64,000 bases of DNA from Paraescarpia echinospica. Taxonomy: Eukaryota > Annelida > Polychaeta > Sabellida > Siboglinidae. Each line of letters begins with the position of its first letter. The stretch's first letter is position 1. The position numbers and the translations under genes are program-made. Where the stretch lies: assembly GCA_020002185.1 (NCBI GenBank), contig CM034539.1:26880032-26944031 (forward strand). The letters are read 5' to 3'. The notes under the pieces are model-generated. The model had not been told where the DNA came from, searched no databases, and saw only the letters and a list, made by a program, of their open reading frames with translations. Positions 49,109-59,544 of the stretch are shown piece by piece.

Positions 49109-49496
49109 TTTCCATTGTTTCCTAGCAGCAGCCCCCTCTCTGTCTTCGATCATCCCGTCGTATCATATCTCTCCTAACGCAGTCCTCTCGTCTCAGCTGT
49201 GGCCTTCCCCTTTTCCTGAGTCCTTCGTCTTGTCCGCCTCAGCTTTCATTGTTAGTTTGACTTCATCCAACTTACCAAATAGTAACTTAAATTTATGCAA
49301 CCAAAATCACATCATAATATCCAAACGATACAACTGATATTTGTTTAATATATGAAATAGTGCTAGTCTCCATGGTATCATATATTATTCCACTAAACAT
49401 CTTAAACGACAACTTTATCAATTTCCAGTGACATATAACCCTATAAATAGTATCTTGATGTCAGTTGTGACAAAACTGTATTAAACAATCGCAAAT

Positions 49497-49775
49497 ATGT
49501 TGGGATCGCAGCTTCGTTTTCAGCTTGAACGTTTGCATCAGCAGAACGGTTCATCAAACCAGTTCAATTTCACACAGGGACTTAACTGGTCCGAAGTTCC
49601 CGAAGATGCGCGTAGTGACGTAGAGGCAGGGACGGCCTGTGCAGCGACACGTGAACGTACACACAGTGGCGCCATCTACCTGTGGTTCGGTTGTGCCCAG
49701 ATGACATCGTCTGAAGGAGCCGTCGAACGGGCCACCGGAAAGCTCCGTCACCGTGTAGACGTGCAGCTGGACAAT
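49497..49775 (+). CDS. Unrecognised ORF or exon
   Basis: Starts MLGSQLRFQLERLHQQ and continues with NWSEVPEDARSDVEAG and AIYLWFGCAQMTSSE. The frame then runs into a (TA)n tract, so the coding part probably ends near 49775. No family recognised. No intron signals are clear. Confidence 0.3.
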
Positions 49776-49776
49776 A

Positions 49777-49848
49777 TATATATATATATGTATATATATA
49801 CATATACATATTTACACACACAGACACACACTCACATACATGTATATA

Positions 49849-49879
<31 letters not shown>

Positions 49880-49885
49880 CATGTA
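49777..49885. repeat. (TA)n/(CACA)n microsatellite
   Basis: Simple TATATG and ACACAC repeats. Confidence 0.95.
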
Positions 49886-49934
49886 ATATAGGACGCCATT
49901 TATAGTGTAATAATAAGGAAGATCATCGGACCTT

Positions 49935-50720
49935 TACATAGCAAACTGTTCGAAGATCTTTGAGTAGAACTGATAATAGGACGTATATTACAGGTTTGTC
50001 TTGTTTTGTAAAAGTGAATGTCATAGGTAAATGTAAAAATATTCGATAATGAATATGGCAGACTACCGTGGACATAATTATACATGAATTTTCTTCAATT
50101 TCATAAATATCATGCAATTTTATTAGATTTAAACATGTAAAGAGGGGATGTGAATGTTCCCAATAGTTTGTTTTAAGAATGGAACGAACTATTTTTTTGC
50201 ATAATGAATACTTTTTTGATATGTGTTTTGTATATGGATCCCCACAAAATGATTCCGTATGTCAAGTAGGGTTAAACTAAAGTGTAATAAATTGTTTTAA
50301 GTGCAGCTACTGGAAGGTAGCGATTAACTTTATTAATTATGTATAAAGCACTAGTTAGCTTGTTTTTGCATGCATTTAAATGTTCATGCCAATCAAGTCT
50401 GTCGTCTATATGAAGGCCTAGAAATGTTATACATTTTGTTCGCTGAATTATGTTATTAGCTATCGCTAATAATAATTCTTCGTTCTGAGCAGGACGAGAT
50501 CTTGAAAATAACATGCATTTTGTCTTAGAAATGTTTAAAGATAGTTTATTGGCACGAAACCAGTCAGCTAATATTTCAAGTTCGTTATTCATATCTTTAT
50601 ATATTTCATTAATTTGTTTTCCAGTTTTGTATATAGTAGTGTCATCAGCAAACAATATTGTTTTGCACATATTTACACAGAATGGAAGGTCATTAATATA
50701 TAATATAAACAAAAGCGGCC
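49935..50720 (-). pseudogene. Jockey-group LINE reverse transcriptase fragment, copy A
   Basis: The frame 50712-50272 reads LYINDLPFCVN, ILFADDTTIYK (catalytic ADD box), LADWFRANKLSLN and ISKTKCMLF, the RT palm and thumb of Jockey/CR1-group LINEs. A C-terminal tail follows in another frame (50085-49923). The element is 5' truncated at 50720. The same truncated copy recurs at 55257-56155, so one insertion was duplicated with its flank. Confidence 0.85.
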
Positions 50721-50895
50721 ACGCAGGCGGATCTGATTGAGACGGCGAAAACCTTCTTCATCGCTCAGTATGGTCAGCCACTGGGGACACCCATGGAGTC
50801 TTCACGAAAAGTCCCAAAGTCAAAGCCCTGCCTCCAACATCCGCCAACCTGTTCCTGCACGTGCTCCGGGCCCATCTGCCCCAACCGATGAGTCA
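50720..50895 (+). pseudogene. Fragment of the CXC-tailed gene family
   Basis: Reads ADLIETAKTFFIAQYGQP and TSANLFLHVLRAHLP, nearly identical to 56155-56345. It is the stretch that normally precedes the Cys-rich tail of this multi-copy family. Nothing of the tail follows here; the sequence passes into the AT-rich palindrome. Confidence 0.7.
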
Positions 50896-50954
50896 GCCGA
50901 TATCACTTATATATAGGCAATAAAATGGCGTCCTATATTACATGTATATATGTA

Positions 50955-51162
50955 ATATATAGGCAATAAAATGGCGTCCTCGCCTTATGGGATCTTCCCG
51001 TCACAACTACTTCCTAGTATAGCCACGTGTCTGTGTGTCTGTGTGTATATAGATATTATATATATATACATCTGTGTGTGTATGTGTGTGTATATATATA
51101 CATATTAAAATATATATATATATATATGTTATATGTCTGATATATATATATATAATATATAT

Positions 51163-51204
<42 letters not shown>

Positions 51205-51212
51205 CATATAAC

Positions 51213-51243
<31 letters not shown>

Positions 51244-51395
51244 TGTATATATATACACACACATACACACACAGATGTATATATATATAATATGTATATA
51301 CTCACAGACACACAGACACGTGGCTATACTAGGAAGTAGTTGTGACGGGAAGATCCCATAAGGCGAGGACGCCATTTTATTGCCTATATATAAGT
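50955..51395. repeat. Long palindrome with AT-rich centre
   Basis: The outer arms (ataggcaataaaatggcgtc through cctagtatagccacgtgtctg, and complement ending near 51395) are about 90 bp and nearly perfect. Inside are mirrored TG/CA repeats and (TATA)n. The structure could extrude as a cruciform. A partial third copy of the ataggcaataaaatggcgtc phrase lies at 50917. Confidence 0.9.
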
Positions 51396-51653
51396 GTCGT
51401 AAACACGTTAACGCTTCATATCTAATTTGACGTCCATTAAAATATTCGATTAAGATACATGACAACTACAGAAGGTTGTTTTAGTTGTAATTTGTGTAAA
51501 TAATCAAATAAAAAATGTATCAAACATTAATCTTATACTTTACGTGAAATACAAATCGTGTTGAATCCGCACACTGCGGTTACTACGAGTTACTACGAGT
51601 TACTATTATTTGTTTATTATTTTATTGATCTCCATTGAAACAATAAATACCAC

Positions 51654-51913
51654 CTGCTTATCGTCGCTGCAGTCTCCCTTCTGCATGGTGACGTTGATAT
51701 GGAATGTATTTTGCGACTGAAACGGGCCAACTCTGAGAATGAAGTCAAGAGCATTGGTTGTTGACGTCACATCTTTGCACGTCTTGCGATTGTGGTCGAA
51801 GAACACGGCGCAGTCGCCGAACTCACGGTAGCCTCTCGCTATGGGCGCTAGAAGGAGGGGAACCCAGGCAGAGTTAGAGACTAGCACGATCGACTTGATG
51901 GTGAATGTGTCAT
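51654..51913 (-). CDS. Exon after the kringle, unrecognised domain, open
   Basis: Acceptor TGTTATAAG and donor CAG/GTGGTA bound 260 bases in phase with the kringle exon. Reads DTFTIKSIVLVSNSAWV, GYREFGDCAVFFDHNRKTC and FHINVTMQKGDCSDDKQ. Four Cys suggest an extracellular fold. Open and better conserved than its plus-strand duplicate at 12202-12463, so this is the likelier functional gene copy. Confidence 0.7.
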
Positions 51914-52163
51914 CTTATAACAGTGGAAATTGGAAGGAAATGTAGCTATAATGGGAAGTAGCTACAAGACGAGGACTACCATTTTATTATGTACTAGAAA
52001 CACATTTCGCTCGTTATTACATCATATCTAATTTGATGTTTATTCGATTATGATTCATGCTAACTGTACCACTTTGATATAGATCTGATTTGTGTAAATA
52101 ATAAAATAAAATAATTATCAAACATTAACGTTGTACTTTCCGTGAAATACGATGAAGTCCTAC

Positions 52164-52314
52164 CACACTTCGGAATGTCGCATAATTCCCAACGTTTATT
52201 TGGGTTCGTTGTATAGCACCAAGGCTTTTTCTCACGACAGTAATGATGGGATAACGTGTTTCTGCAGTAGTTGCCATCAAAGATGTTAGCACATCTCCAA
52301 GATGGCTTATGTGG
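52164..52314 (-). CDS. Kringle domain, second-half exon
   Basis: Acceptor TTATCCTTACAG, then Pro-His, [28 protein letters not shown] and CDIPKCG, ending at donor GTAGGA. All expected kringle Cys and Trp residues of this half are present. Partner of the first-half exon at 57431-57522, about 5 kb upstream on the minus strand. Confidence 0.88.
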
Positions 52315-52853
52315 CTGTAAGGATAAAACGAAGATATCGTCGATGTCGATGCATTAACACATTACTGCACGATAATCTTTCTAGAGTAAAATTGGGATAT
52401 ATTATATATATATATATGTCATTTTATAAATTCAAGGTCAAGATCAGACGCTGAAGGTCAGGTGAAGGTCAAATGTTTGATTTCTCGTGGACAATGACTG
52501 GAAACTTCTACTAATTTATATTTTAGTTTGTTCGTGCACATAAATGGATAATCTTATAATATTTGACACATTTGTTCGTGAGAAAAAACAGTAATCAGTC
52601 ATATTTGAAACACGAAGTCACATCTGCTACACGTAGTGTATAGTGCATATATCATTATGAACATTGGCATTCATATTTCTTTGTGATGGAAATTCTTGCA
52701 TTAAGTAATCATGCACGAAAGTCATTGTAAGGATGATACATGGATTGATATTCATAACTATGAATAAAATATAGTCTTACACAATGCTATGCTATAAGCG
52801 TAAGGTTTACGCTATCTTAGTAACTGCAGATATCGCCTAATAATCTTTACCGT

Positions 52854-53204
52854 TTAATCAGGATCAGCAAGACCATCCTCAACATCTTCATGGCCTTCAC
52901 CCTCCTCATCTACACCCTCATCCTCTACACTCTCATCCTCAAAATCCTCCTCCTCAGTATCCTCCATCTCGATACCCTCCTCGTCTCCAGTCTGAGCCTC
53001 TTCTGTCTTAGTGTACGGATTACAGCAGCACTCTTCGCCAGAGCAGTTGCAGTATGACGTGCACGAAAGATGTTCGTTGTGGCAGCCACAAACCTCCGTG
53101 CTGCACTTCTTGCCCTGTGCCCTACACTCACAATAAATCACATCACACAGGTGTAGTGGACCTGATGAAAGGTTCAGCGTTTGAAGTGTACGTGGCCGCA
53201 GCAT
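52854..53204 (-). pseudogene. CXC-type cysteine-rich tail of a multi-copy gene
   Basis: Encodes CECRAQGKKCSTEVCGCHNE, then LSCTSYCNCSGEECCCNPYT, then a Glu/Asp-rich acidic end. The repeated Cys-x-Cys spacing resembles tesmin/TSO1-like CXC zinc-binding segments. It is a detached, inverted copy of the tail at 56430-56738, placed head to head against the gene body starting at 53165, so a rearrangement produced it. No start of its own is expected. Confidence 0.7.
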
Positions 53205-54747
53205 ATCGGGGGCTGACAGGTATCTTCAATGGGAAGTCCTGGGTGAAAGCCATGCGGTCCTTTCGGGGCGTATCAGCAGCGCTATTGAAGCGGTTTCTAT
53301 CAACAGGACCGAAGACATTTGAGCAGATAGAGCAGTATCTGGACACTGCTCGCCTCCATCCAACTGGCCGGCACTGGGTGGACAACTTCCTTCTCCCCAC
53401 ACTCCTCGTCCACCAGTTGGAGCGTGCAGAGAGAGAGAGAGAGGGTGACGTTTACTTCAAGCAGCTGGCCGTGGAGCGCATGCTGAAGTACTTCTTCCTC
53501 GCTGGACACGTGCAGTACGCCGCTATCTCACTCAGTACCTGCTGGAGATGCGTGTGTGTTCCCTGCTGAGGCCAAGGTAGACCTTGTGTCTGGCGCCTTT
53601 GTCTGTCGACACCATGTGGGATACTGGAACGCTGTCTCTGGTGATCAGTTTTGGCGAGCAGACTACCATCAAGATTGGAAAGGGAGCTCTCAAGTGCATG
53701 ATTCTATCTGCTGAGCTAGTTTGTGAGTGGATTGACGCCTTCCCCATCACCGTGCACGTGTCAGACCGCGTTGACTACATCTACTCTGATGATCCACCAG
53801 GCCATTCTGCGCAGAAACAGCACAAGGAGGAGTTGAAGCACTGGCGTGTCTTGGATGCGGATGATCTCATTGATGCAGAGGTGGAGAAGTACCCCCACCA
53901 ACTGGAAGATCACCGCCCTCATCTGTACAATCCCGTCACCGGCCAAGTTGCTCCTGCTGAAGTAAATGTGGCTGATTCGATTGTGCTTGGAGAAAAGATG
54001 CAGAGCAAGTACATCGCCAGTTTTCCCGATGGGTTCTACGACACAATCAGTAGTCCCATCAAGACGATGGATGTTCTAAAGAAGCAGGACAGGGGCAACA
54101 AGGGCAGGCCAGTCATCAATCTTGAGAACATTTTTTTCCGGCTCTTGATGATTGGTCAGTGACGGAAAGTGGGGCTTGGGCCTCTGTTCAACTACGAGCT
54201 GTGTGCAATGCCTCCATCGCTCATCGAGGAGCATGGTTGTTTCCGCAAAGCCAACAAGTCGGGGCTGGTCAAACGCCAGGGTGTGCTTGAGATCTCGCCA
54301 ACAGCTGCAGAAATTGTCATCGTGGATGTTCAGCAGCTGTTCTACCGTATCGTGTGGCCACACGGCGGCAGTCCCTCAGATCTGATCGCATCCGTCCTGG
54401 GTCGGCTGAGTCATTATCCAGATGGTACTGAGAAAATCATTGTCTTCGACAAGTACTAAGATGTATCTGCCAAGGATCACGAGAGAATGCGACGGGCTGG
54501 TGACGTTACCCTTATCTACGAGCTCTCCATCACAAGTCCTCTGCCCAAAAGAGATGCTATCCTGAAAAGCAAGAACAACAAGCGGAGCCTGGAGAGCGTG
54601 TTGTCTGTCTTCAGTGGAGGAGAGAACGTGAAGAAGGAGACTCATGACGACGGTGCGTTTGGTCATGATGAGGCGGCCATCACCATGATCTCCTGTGTCA
54701 TTTAGGCTGCCAACTCTGACAAAAGCGTGATCCGTGTACTTAGCGAG
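53165..54747 (+). pseudogene. Body of a multi-copy invertebrate gene (PIN/FEN1-like?), broken
   Basis: Reads MKGSAFEVYVAAAYRG, WVDNFLLPTLLVHQLE, IGKGALKCMILSAELV, PHLYNPVTGQVAP, GPLFNYELCAMPPSLI and AEIVIVDVQQLFYRIVWP, ending KSVIRVLSE. Frame breaks occur near 53570, 53770, 54160 and 54460. I know the family only as uncharacterised, repeated genes of invertebrates that end in a CXC tail. The spaced acidic residues (IVDVQQ, GHDEAAI) hint at a PIN or FEN1-like nuclease fold, which is weak. A LINE interrupts it at 54747. Confidence 0.6.
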
Positions 54748-56155
54748 TAGTAGTAGTAGTAGTAGGTTTTATTTGGAATTGTATAAATCATACATACAAA
54801 TATAAACAATCCGTAAAACAATTGACAAAATGATATACAATTCCAGGTTGACAGCGGAGCCAATTAAGGCTGTAACCAGTTTGTTTTAATTATTCCAATA
54901 TAAGATGATAATGATTACGTACACTAGTCGCCGTCATCCCCAAAACAACTATTATTAACAATGATTTCACGTGTAGTGTGTTGGTTACGTTGCTATAATC
55001 AATAGAACATATATGTAAATATAATAACATTAATATTAGATGATCAATGTTCACATATGTAGTCTTGTGAGAAAAAAACATGTGGTTATATATATATGTA
55101 AATATAATAACATTAATATTAGATGATCAATGTTCACATATGTAGTCTTGTGAGAAAAAAACATGTGGTTATGCCAAGCTTCAGCACTGGTATAACACCT
55201 AAGTAGAATAACATTATATAAAACACATATGTCAGAAGTTTCGGGGAGGAATGAAATTAAACTAGAACACCATACCCCCTTACAACATTTGCCTTTAATG
55301 ATAATATAAAACTATTTAAATTGGGTTTATTTTGTATAACAGTTGGAATTGTATTCCAGATCATCGGACCTTTACATAGCAAACTGTTCGAAGATCTTTG
55401 AGTAGAACTGATAATAGGACGTATATTACTACAGGTTTGTCTTGTTTTGTAAAAGTGAATGTCATAGGTAAATGTAAAAATATTCGATAATGAATATGGC
55501 AGACTACCGTGGACATAATTATACATGAATTTTCTTCAATTTCATAAATATCATGCAATTTTATTAGATTTAAACATGTAAAGAGGGGATGTGAATGTTC
55601 CCAATAGTTTGTTTTAAGAATGGAACGAACTATTTTTTTGCATAATGAATACTTTTTTGATATGTGTTTTGTATATGGATCCCCACAAAATGATTCCGTA
55701 TGTCAAGTAGGGTTAAACTAAAGTGTAATAAATTGTTTTAAGTGCAGCTACTGGAAGGTAGCGATTAACTTTATTAATTATGTATAAAGCACTAGTTAGC
55801 TTGTTTTTGCATGCATTTAAATGTTCATGCCAATCAAGTCTGTCGTCTATATGAAGGCCTAGAAATGTTATACATTTTGTTCGCTGAATTATGTTAGTAG
55901 CTATCGCTAATAATAATTCTTCGTTCTGAGCAGGACGAGATCTTGAAAATAACATGCATTTTGTCTTAGAAATGTTTAAAGATAGTTTATTGGCACGAAA
56001 CCAGTCAGCTAATATTTCAAGTTCGTTATTCATATCTTTATATATTTCATTAATTTGTTTTCCAGTTTTGTATATAGTAGTGTCATCAGCAAACAATATT
56101 GTTTTGCACATATTTACACAGAATGGAAGGTCATTAATATATAATATAAACAAAA
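54747..56155 (-). mobile_element. Jockey-group LINE, 5' truncated, copy B
   Basis: On minus it carries the RT fragment 56153-55713 (FADDTTIYK, WFRANKLSLN), a tail at 55526-55257, AT-rich 3' sequence and a (TAC)n end with AATAAAA at 54747-54775. It sits inside the CXC-tailed gene: the gene body ends at 54747 and resumes at 56155. Copy A at 49935-50720 shares its 5' junction exactly. Confidence 0.85.
55010..55170. repeat. 78-bp tandem duplication in the LINE 3' region
   Basis: tatatgtaaatataataaca...catgtggttat occurs twice in tandem. Confidence 0.9.
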
Positions 56156-56738
56156 GCGGCCACGCAGGCGGATCTGATTGAGACGGCGAAAACCTTCTTC
56201 ATCGCTCAGTATGGTCAGCCGCTGGGGACACCCATGGAGTCTTCACGAAAAGTCCCAAAGTCAAAGCCCTGCCTCCAACATCCGCTAACCTGTTCCTGCA
56301 CGTGCTCCGGGCCCATCTGCCCCACCCGATGAGTCAGCCGATATCACTCACGTCGGGTGGGAGATCCGGGATGGCGTCCCCTCTCCTGTTATTGCTCAGA
56401 GTGACCTAGGTCCACCACATCTGTGTGAAGTGATTCATTGTGAGTGTAGGGCACAGGGCAAGAAGTGCAGCATGGAGGTTTGTGGCTGCCACAAAGAACA
56501 TATTTCGTTCACGTCATACTGCAACTGCTTTGGCGAAGAGGGCTGCTGTAATCCGTACACTAAGACAGAAGAGGCTCAGGCTGGAGACCAGGAGGGTATC
56601 GAGATGGAGGATACTGAGGAGGAGGATTTTGAGGATGAGAATGTAGAGGATGAGGATGTAGATGAGGAAGGTGAAGGCCATGACGATGTTGAGGATGGTC
56701 TTGCTTATCCTGATTACCTGGATGATGAGTGCGGGTAG
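56155..56738 (+). pseudogene. CXC-tailed gene, 3' part after the LINE
   Basis: 56155-56345 has ADLIETAKTFFIAQYGQP and NLFLHVLRAHLP. After a frame break near 56400, CECRAQGKKCSMEVCGCHKE and CCNPYTKTEEAQ follow, then a long acidic run ending DDECG at 56738. The tail keeps the regular Cys spacing of the family. Two Cys are replaced by Phe or Gly compared with 52854-53204. The gene continues from 53165-54747 across the LINE, but about 50 or more residues around the junction are absent. Confidence 0.65.
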
Positions 56739-56759
56739 GTAAATAGTAAAGATTATTAG

Positions 56760-57000
56760 GCGATATCTGCAGTTACTAAGTGTAGCAGATGTGACTACGT
56801 GTTTCAAATATGACTGATTACTGTTTTTTCTCACGAACAAATGTGTCAAATATTGTAAGATTATCCATTTATGTGCATGAATAAACTAAAATATAAATTA
56901 GTAGAAGTTTCCATTCATTGTCCACGAGAAATCAAACATTTGACCTTCACCTGACCTTCAACGTCTGATTTTGACCTTGAATTTACAAAATAACATCATA
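56760..57000 (+). repeat. Inverted duplicate of 52430-52640
   Basis: The phrase around ttgaccttcacctgaccttc and neighbouring sequence is the complement of 52440-52510 and beyond. The repeat includes the CXC tail on both sides, so about 750 bp was duplicated in inverse orientation. Confidence 0.8.
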
Positions 57001-57399
57001 AATGGGTTCTACGAATCCCAACACCCCTTAAAAGAGGTATCATAAATCATTCTAGGACAAGGAGTTCAAAAGTAAAATTTTCAAGATACCGCCCAGTGGC
57101 CATCTTGGATTTATGCAAATTATCAGAGTTGCCCAAAGTTGCCGTTTGTTCTAGGACCCCTTATGAGTACAAATCAACAAAAAATGTTCATAGGATAGAA
57201 CATTTCTAGGTTCATGAAATGACAAATGGACTATAAAACGGTTCAGCAAGCAAGAATATCCTCATACTTCCGAAACGTTTCCTTTGTACGTGTTTCCTTT
57301 TCGAAATTTGAATTGCAAGTATTTCATACTGCATGTATCTTTCACATGAGAAGCTAACACATTTGTGCTATATATTTATTATACGAGGAAGGATAGTAG

Positions 57400-59410
57400 G
57401 ATAAATAGTGCTACCACGTGCCTCGTCTGCGTTCCACGCCTGGCACGTCCGCCCCGATATGGTTGTGTTCATGTGACCACGGTAGTCGAAACCTTCAGAT
57501 GACTGTAGACACTCCAAGGCACCTATGGCGACATACCCAAGCATTTGACGAGGACGACATCAACACAATAATGGCGACACAAAGACGACACCACATATAA
57601 CAATAGCAACAACATCGTACGATTGGAACAGTCAATTCATTTCAGCGACACAACAAAAAGGAGGAAGGCATCAATATTTCATCAATGCCCTGCACGTCAT
57701 TATCATCATCGTCAAACTATTGGGTTCAATTGGGTGAAAAACGTTCGTTCGCGACCACAGATACTTTCAAACAGCTAGCAGCGCACTATAAATAAATACA
57801 TTTTATCGTCGATTTTTTACGGAATCGAAAGGTACAAAAAAGCGGGACATTTTCACAGAAAAGTGGGAAAAGGGAACCGACAATAAAAAGCGGGATTTCC
57901 CGCCCGAAAGCGGTACTGTTGACACCTATGTATGCAACAATTAATGGTGTATTTAATATTTTGAAATGTGTAAGCTCTGTATATTCGCATTCAGCTACTC
58001 GGTTATCCGTAATAGGTCAATGGAACTGTTTTTAACAATAGAGGTACATCACACGCGTGACCAGTATCAAGTGACTGCACGAAGTTGCTTCATGTTGGTG
58101 GTCATGTTTCGTAAACATCATACATGCATTTGTTTTATGGATGCTTTATCGAGGTCGTCTGGTGCACGTAACGAAAATAAATGCGACTATAGAATTTCTA
58201 TAGAAGAGCTGACAACGCCAAACGCAAACAACAACACGCGACGATGTGGCATTGTCCAGGATAACTGAAACTGACAAACATATTCTAAGTGACACCATTT
58301 CAACAGCATACTAGTTATCTATGTTAAACATTTGTTGCTGAGCTGACCCTGGAGCTGAGGCATTTAATATTTACGACCTTCTCAAAAGTTGCTCCTTGTC
58401 TGGTCAATATGTCAATGTCGTTAAGGTGGTATGAACCATGCACTTGCTAGAATTGATCTTCAAAACAACATTTCCACGCGAGGTTTCCAAACTCGTCAGT
58501 AACGCTTGTGCCTCTTCTCGTCCCTCCAATGCTTCTCTCTTTGTGCACAGTCAATGATTATTATGAACACGAAGAGGTTAGGCTGCGTACGTATCTCTCT
58601 GCGTAGCTCCTGGGCAAGAAGGAAACCGTTATGTTTTCCATCTGGTGACAATACTCTAGGGCGCGTTATATTTTGCATATTGACAACAGGTTTTACCACG
58701 AGACCAAGCATACCATATCTAATTCCTTCCTTTAGCCTTCTGAGTGTTACGATACAGCCTGCTATAGTCCTCCATGCACGGACCCCATTCACATTTGTTT
58801 GAACATTTGCAGTCAATATGTTTATCATATGATTGGGTTTTGTTATTTAATTTAAAAAGGTTACAATTCCAATTAATCAATCCTCCAAAAAGTTATTCTG
58901 CATGGAAATTAATATATTGATACACACCGATACGTGTCCCCGGGGCGTCATTGGTTGTCATCAAAACAAATTTTTTAGAATATCGGATTAAAATGACCTT
59001 TTGGAAATCAACACAAGCTGCAAATGTGAATCGCAGAATTATGATTAGATGATTACAGCAAGGGACGAGACACACAATCGTTTTTATACGTTTGTATTAA
59101 CCTCCAGCAAGTTAAATGCTTTGTTTGAACTAGCGTTGCCCGTTGTGTGGCAATGTGACGTCACATTTCGGTTTTCTCTTCGGGATAAGGGAGCAGGCTT
59201 CCATGTAAACAAACACGTTAAACACATTAAACGCCCTTTTTTTCTATCTCCCGTATCTGCCACACGCATTGGCGATCAATGCCTTCCAAACTGCTCCGTT
59301 GCTTATAGTAGTGGAAATTCTATTCTTCCTCCAAACCAAGTTGCCACTCTATTATTTTTTTATTCTCTGGCGTCTTCTGCATTTCCCCCTGCAACCTCTC
59401 CTGTTGTTAC
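57400..59410 (-). repeat. Right arm of the inverted host duplication, distal part
   Basis: Complement of 8985-10430 in several collinear blocks (see the left-arm entry). The 52340-57400 interval inside this arm has no counterpart on the left and holds the CXC gene and LINE insertions. Confidence 0.8.
57431..57522 (-). CDS. Kringle domain, first-half exon
   Basis: Acceptor-like CATAG, then ECLQSSEGFDYRG and ISGRTCQAWN, ending at AAC before GCAGAC. The plus-strand duplicates have GTAGAC or GTAGAT there, so the donor is either a rare GC type or a mutated site. In phase with 52164-52314. Confidence 0.75.
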
Positions 59411-59544
59411 TAAAGGTGCTAAAGGTTGTGAAATTACTCACCACGCGCATTGCCGACCACTAACGATACCACGAGGATCAACGCGAGGAATGGTTGACGC
59501 TGCATTTTGTTGTAGCAGGAATCTCTGCTGCTCGATCAAATGAC

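Larger units (their letters stand above)
51600..52340 (-). repeat. Right arm of the inverted host duplication, proximal part
   Basis: Complement of 11780-12500, including two exons and the intron between them. The distal part is 57400-59410. Confidence 0.8.

Noticed and set aside
58496..58828. 110-codon minus ORF as a host gene
   Set aside because: No domain, no splice context, and an equally long antisense frame over the same bases.
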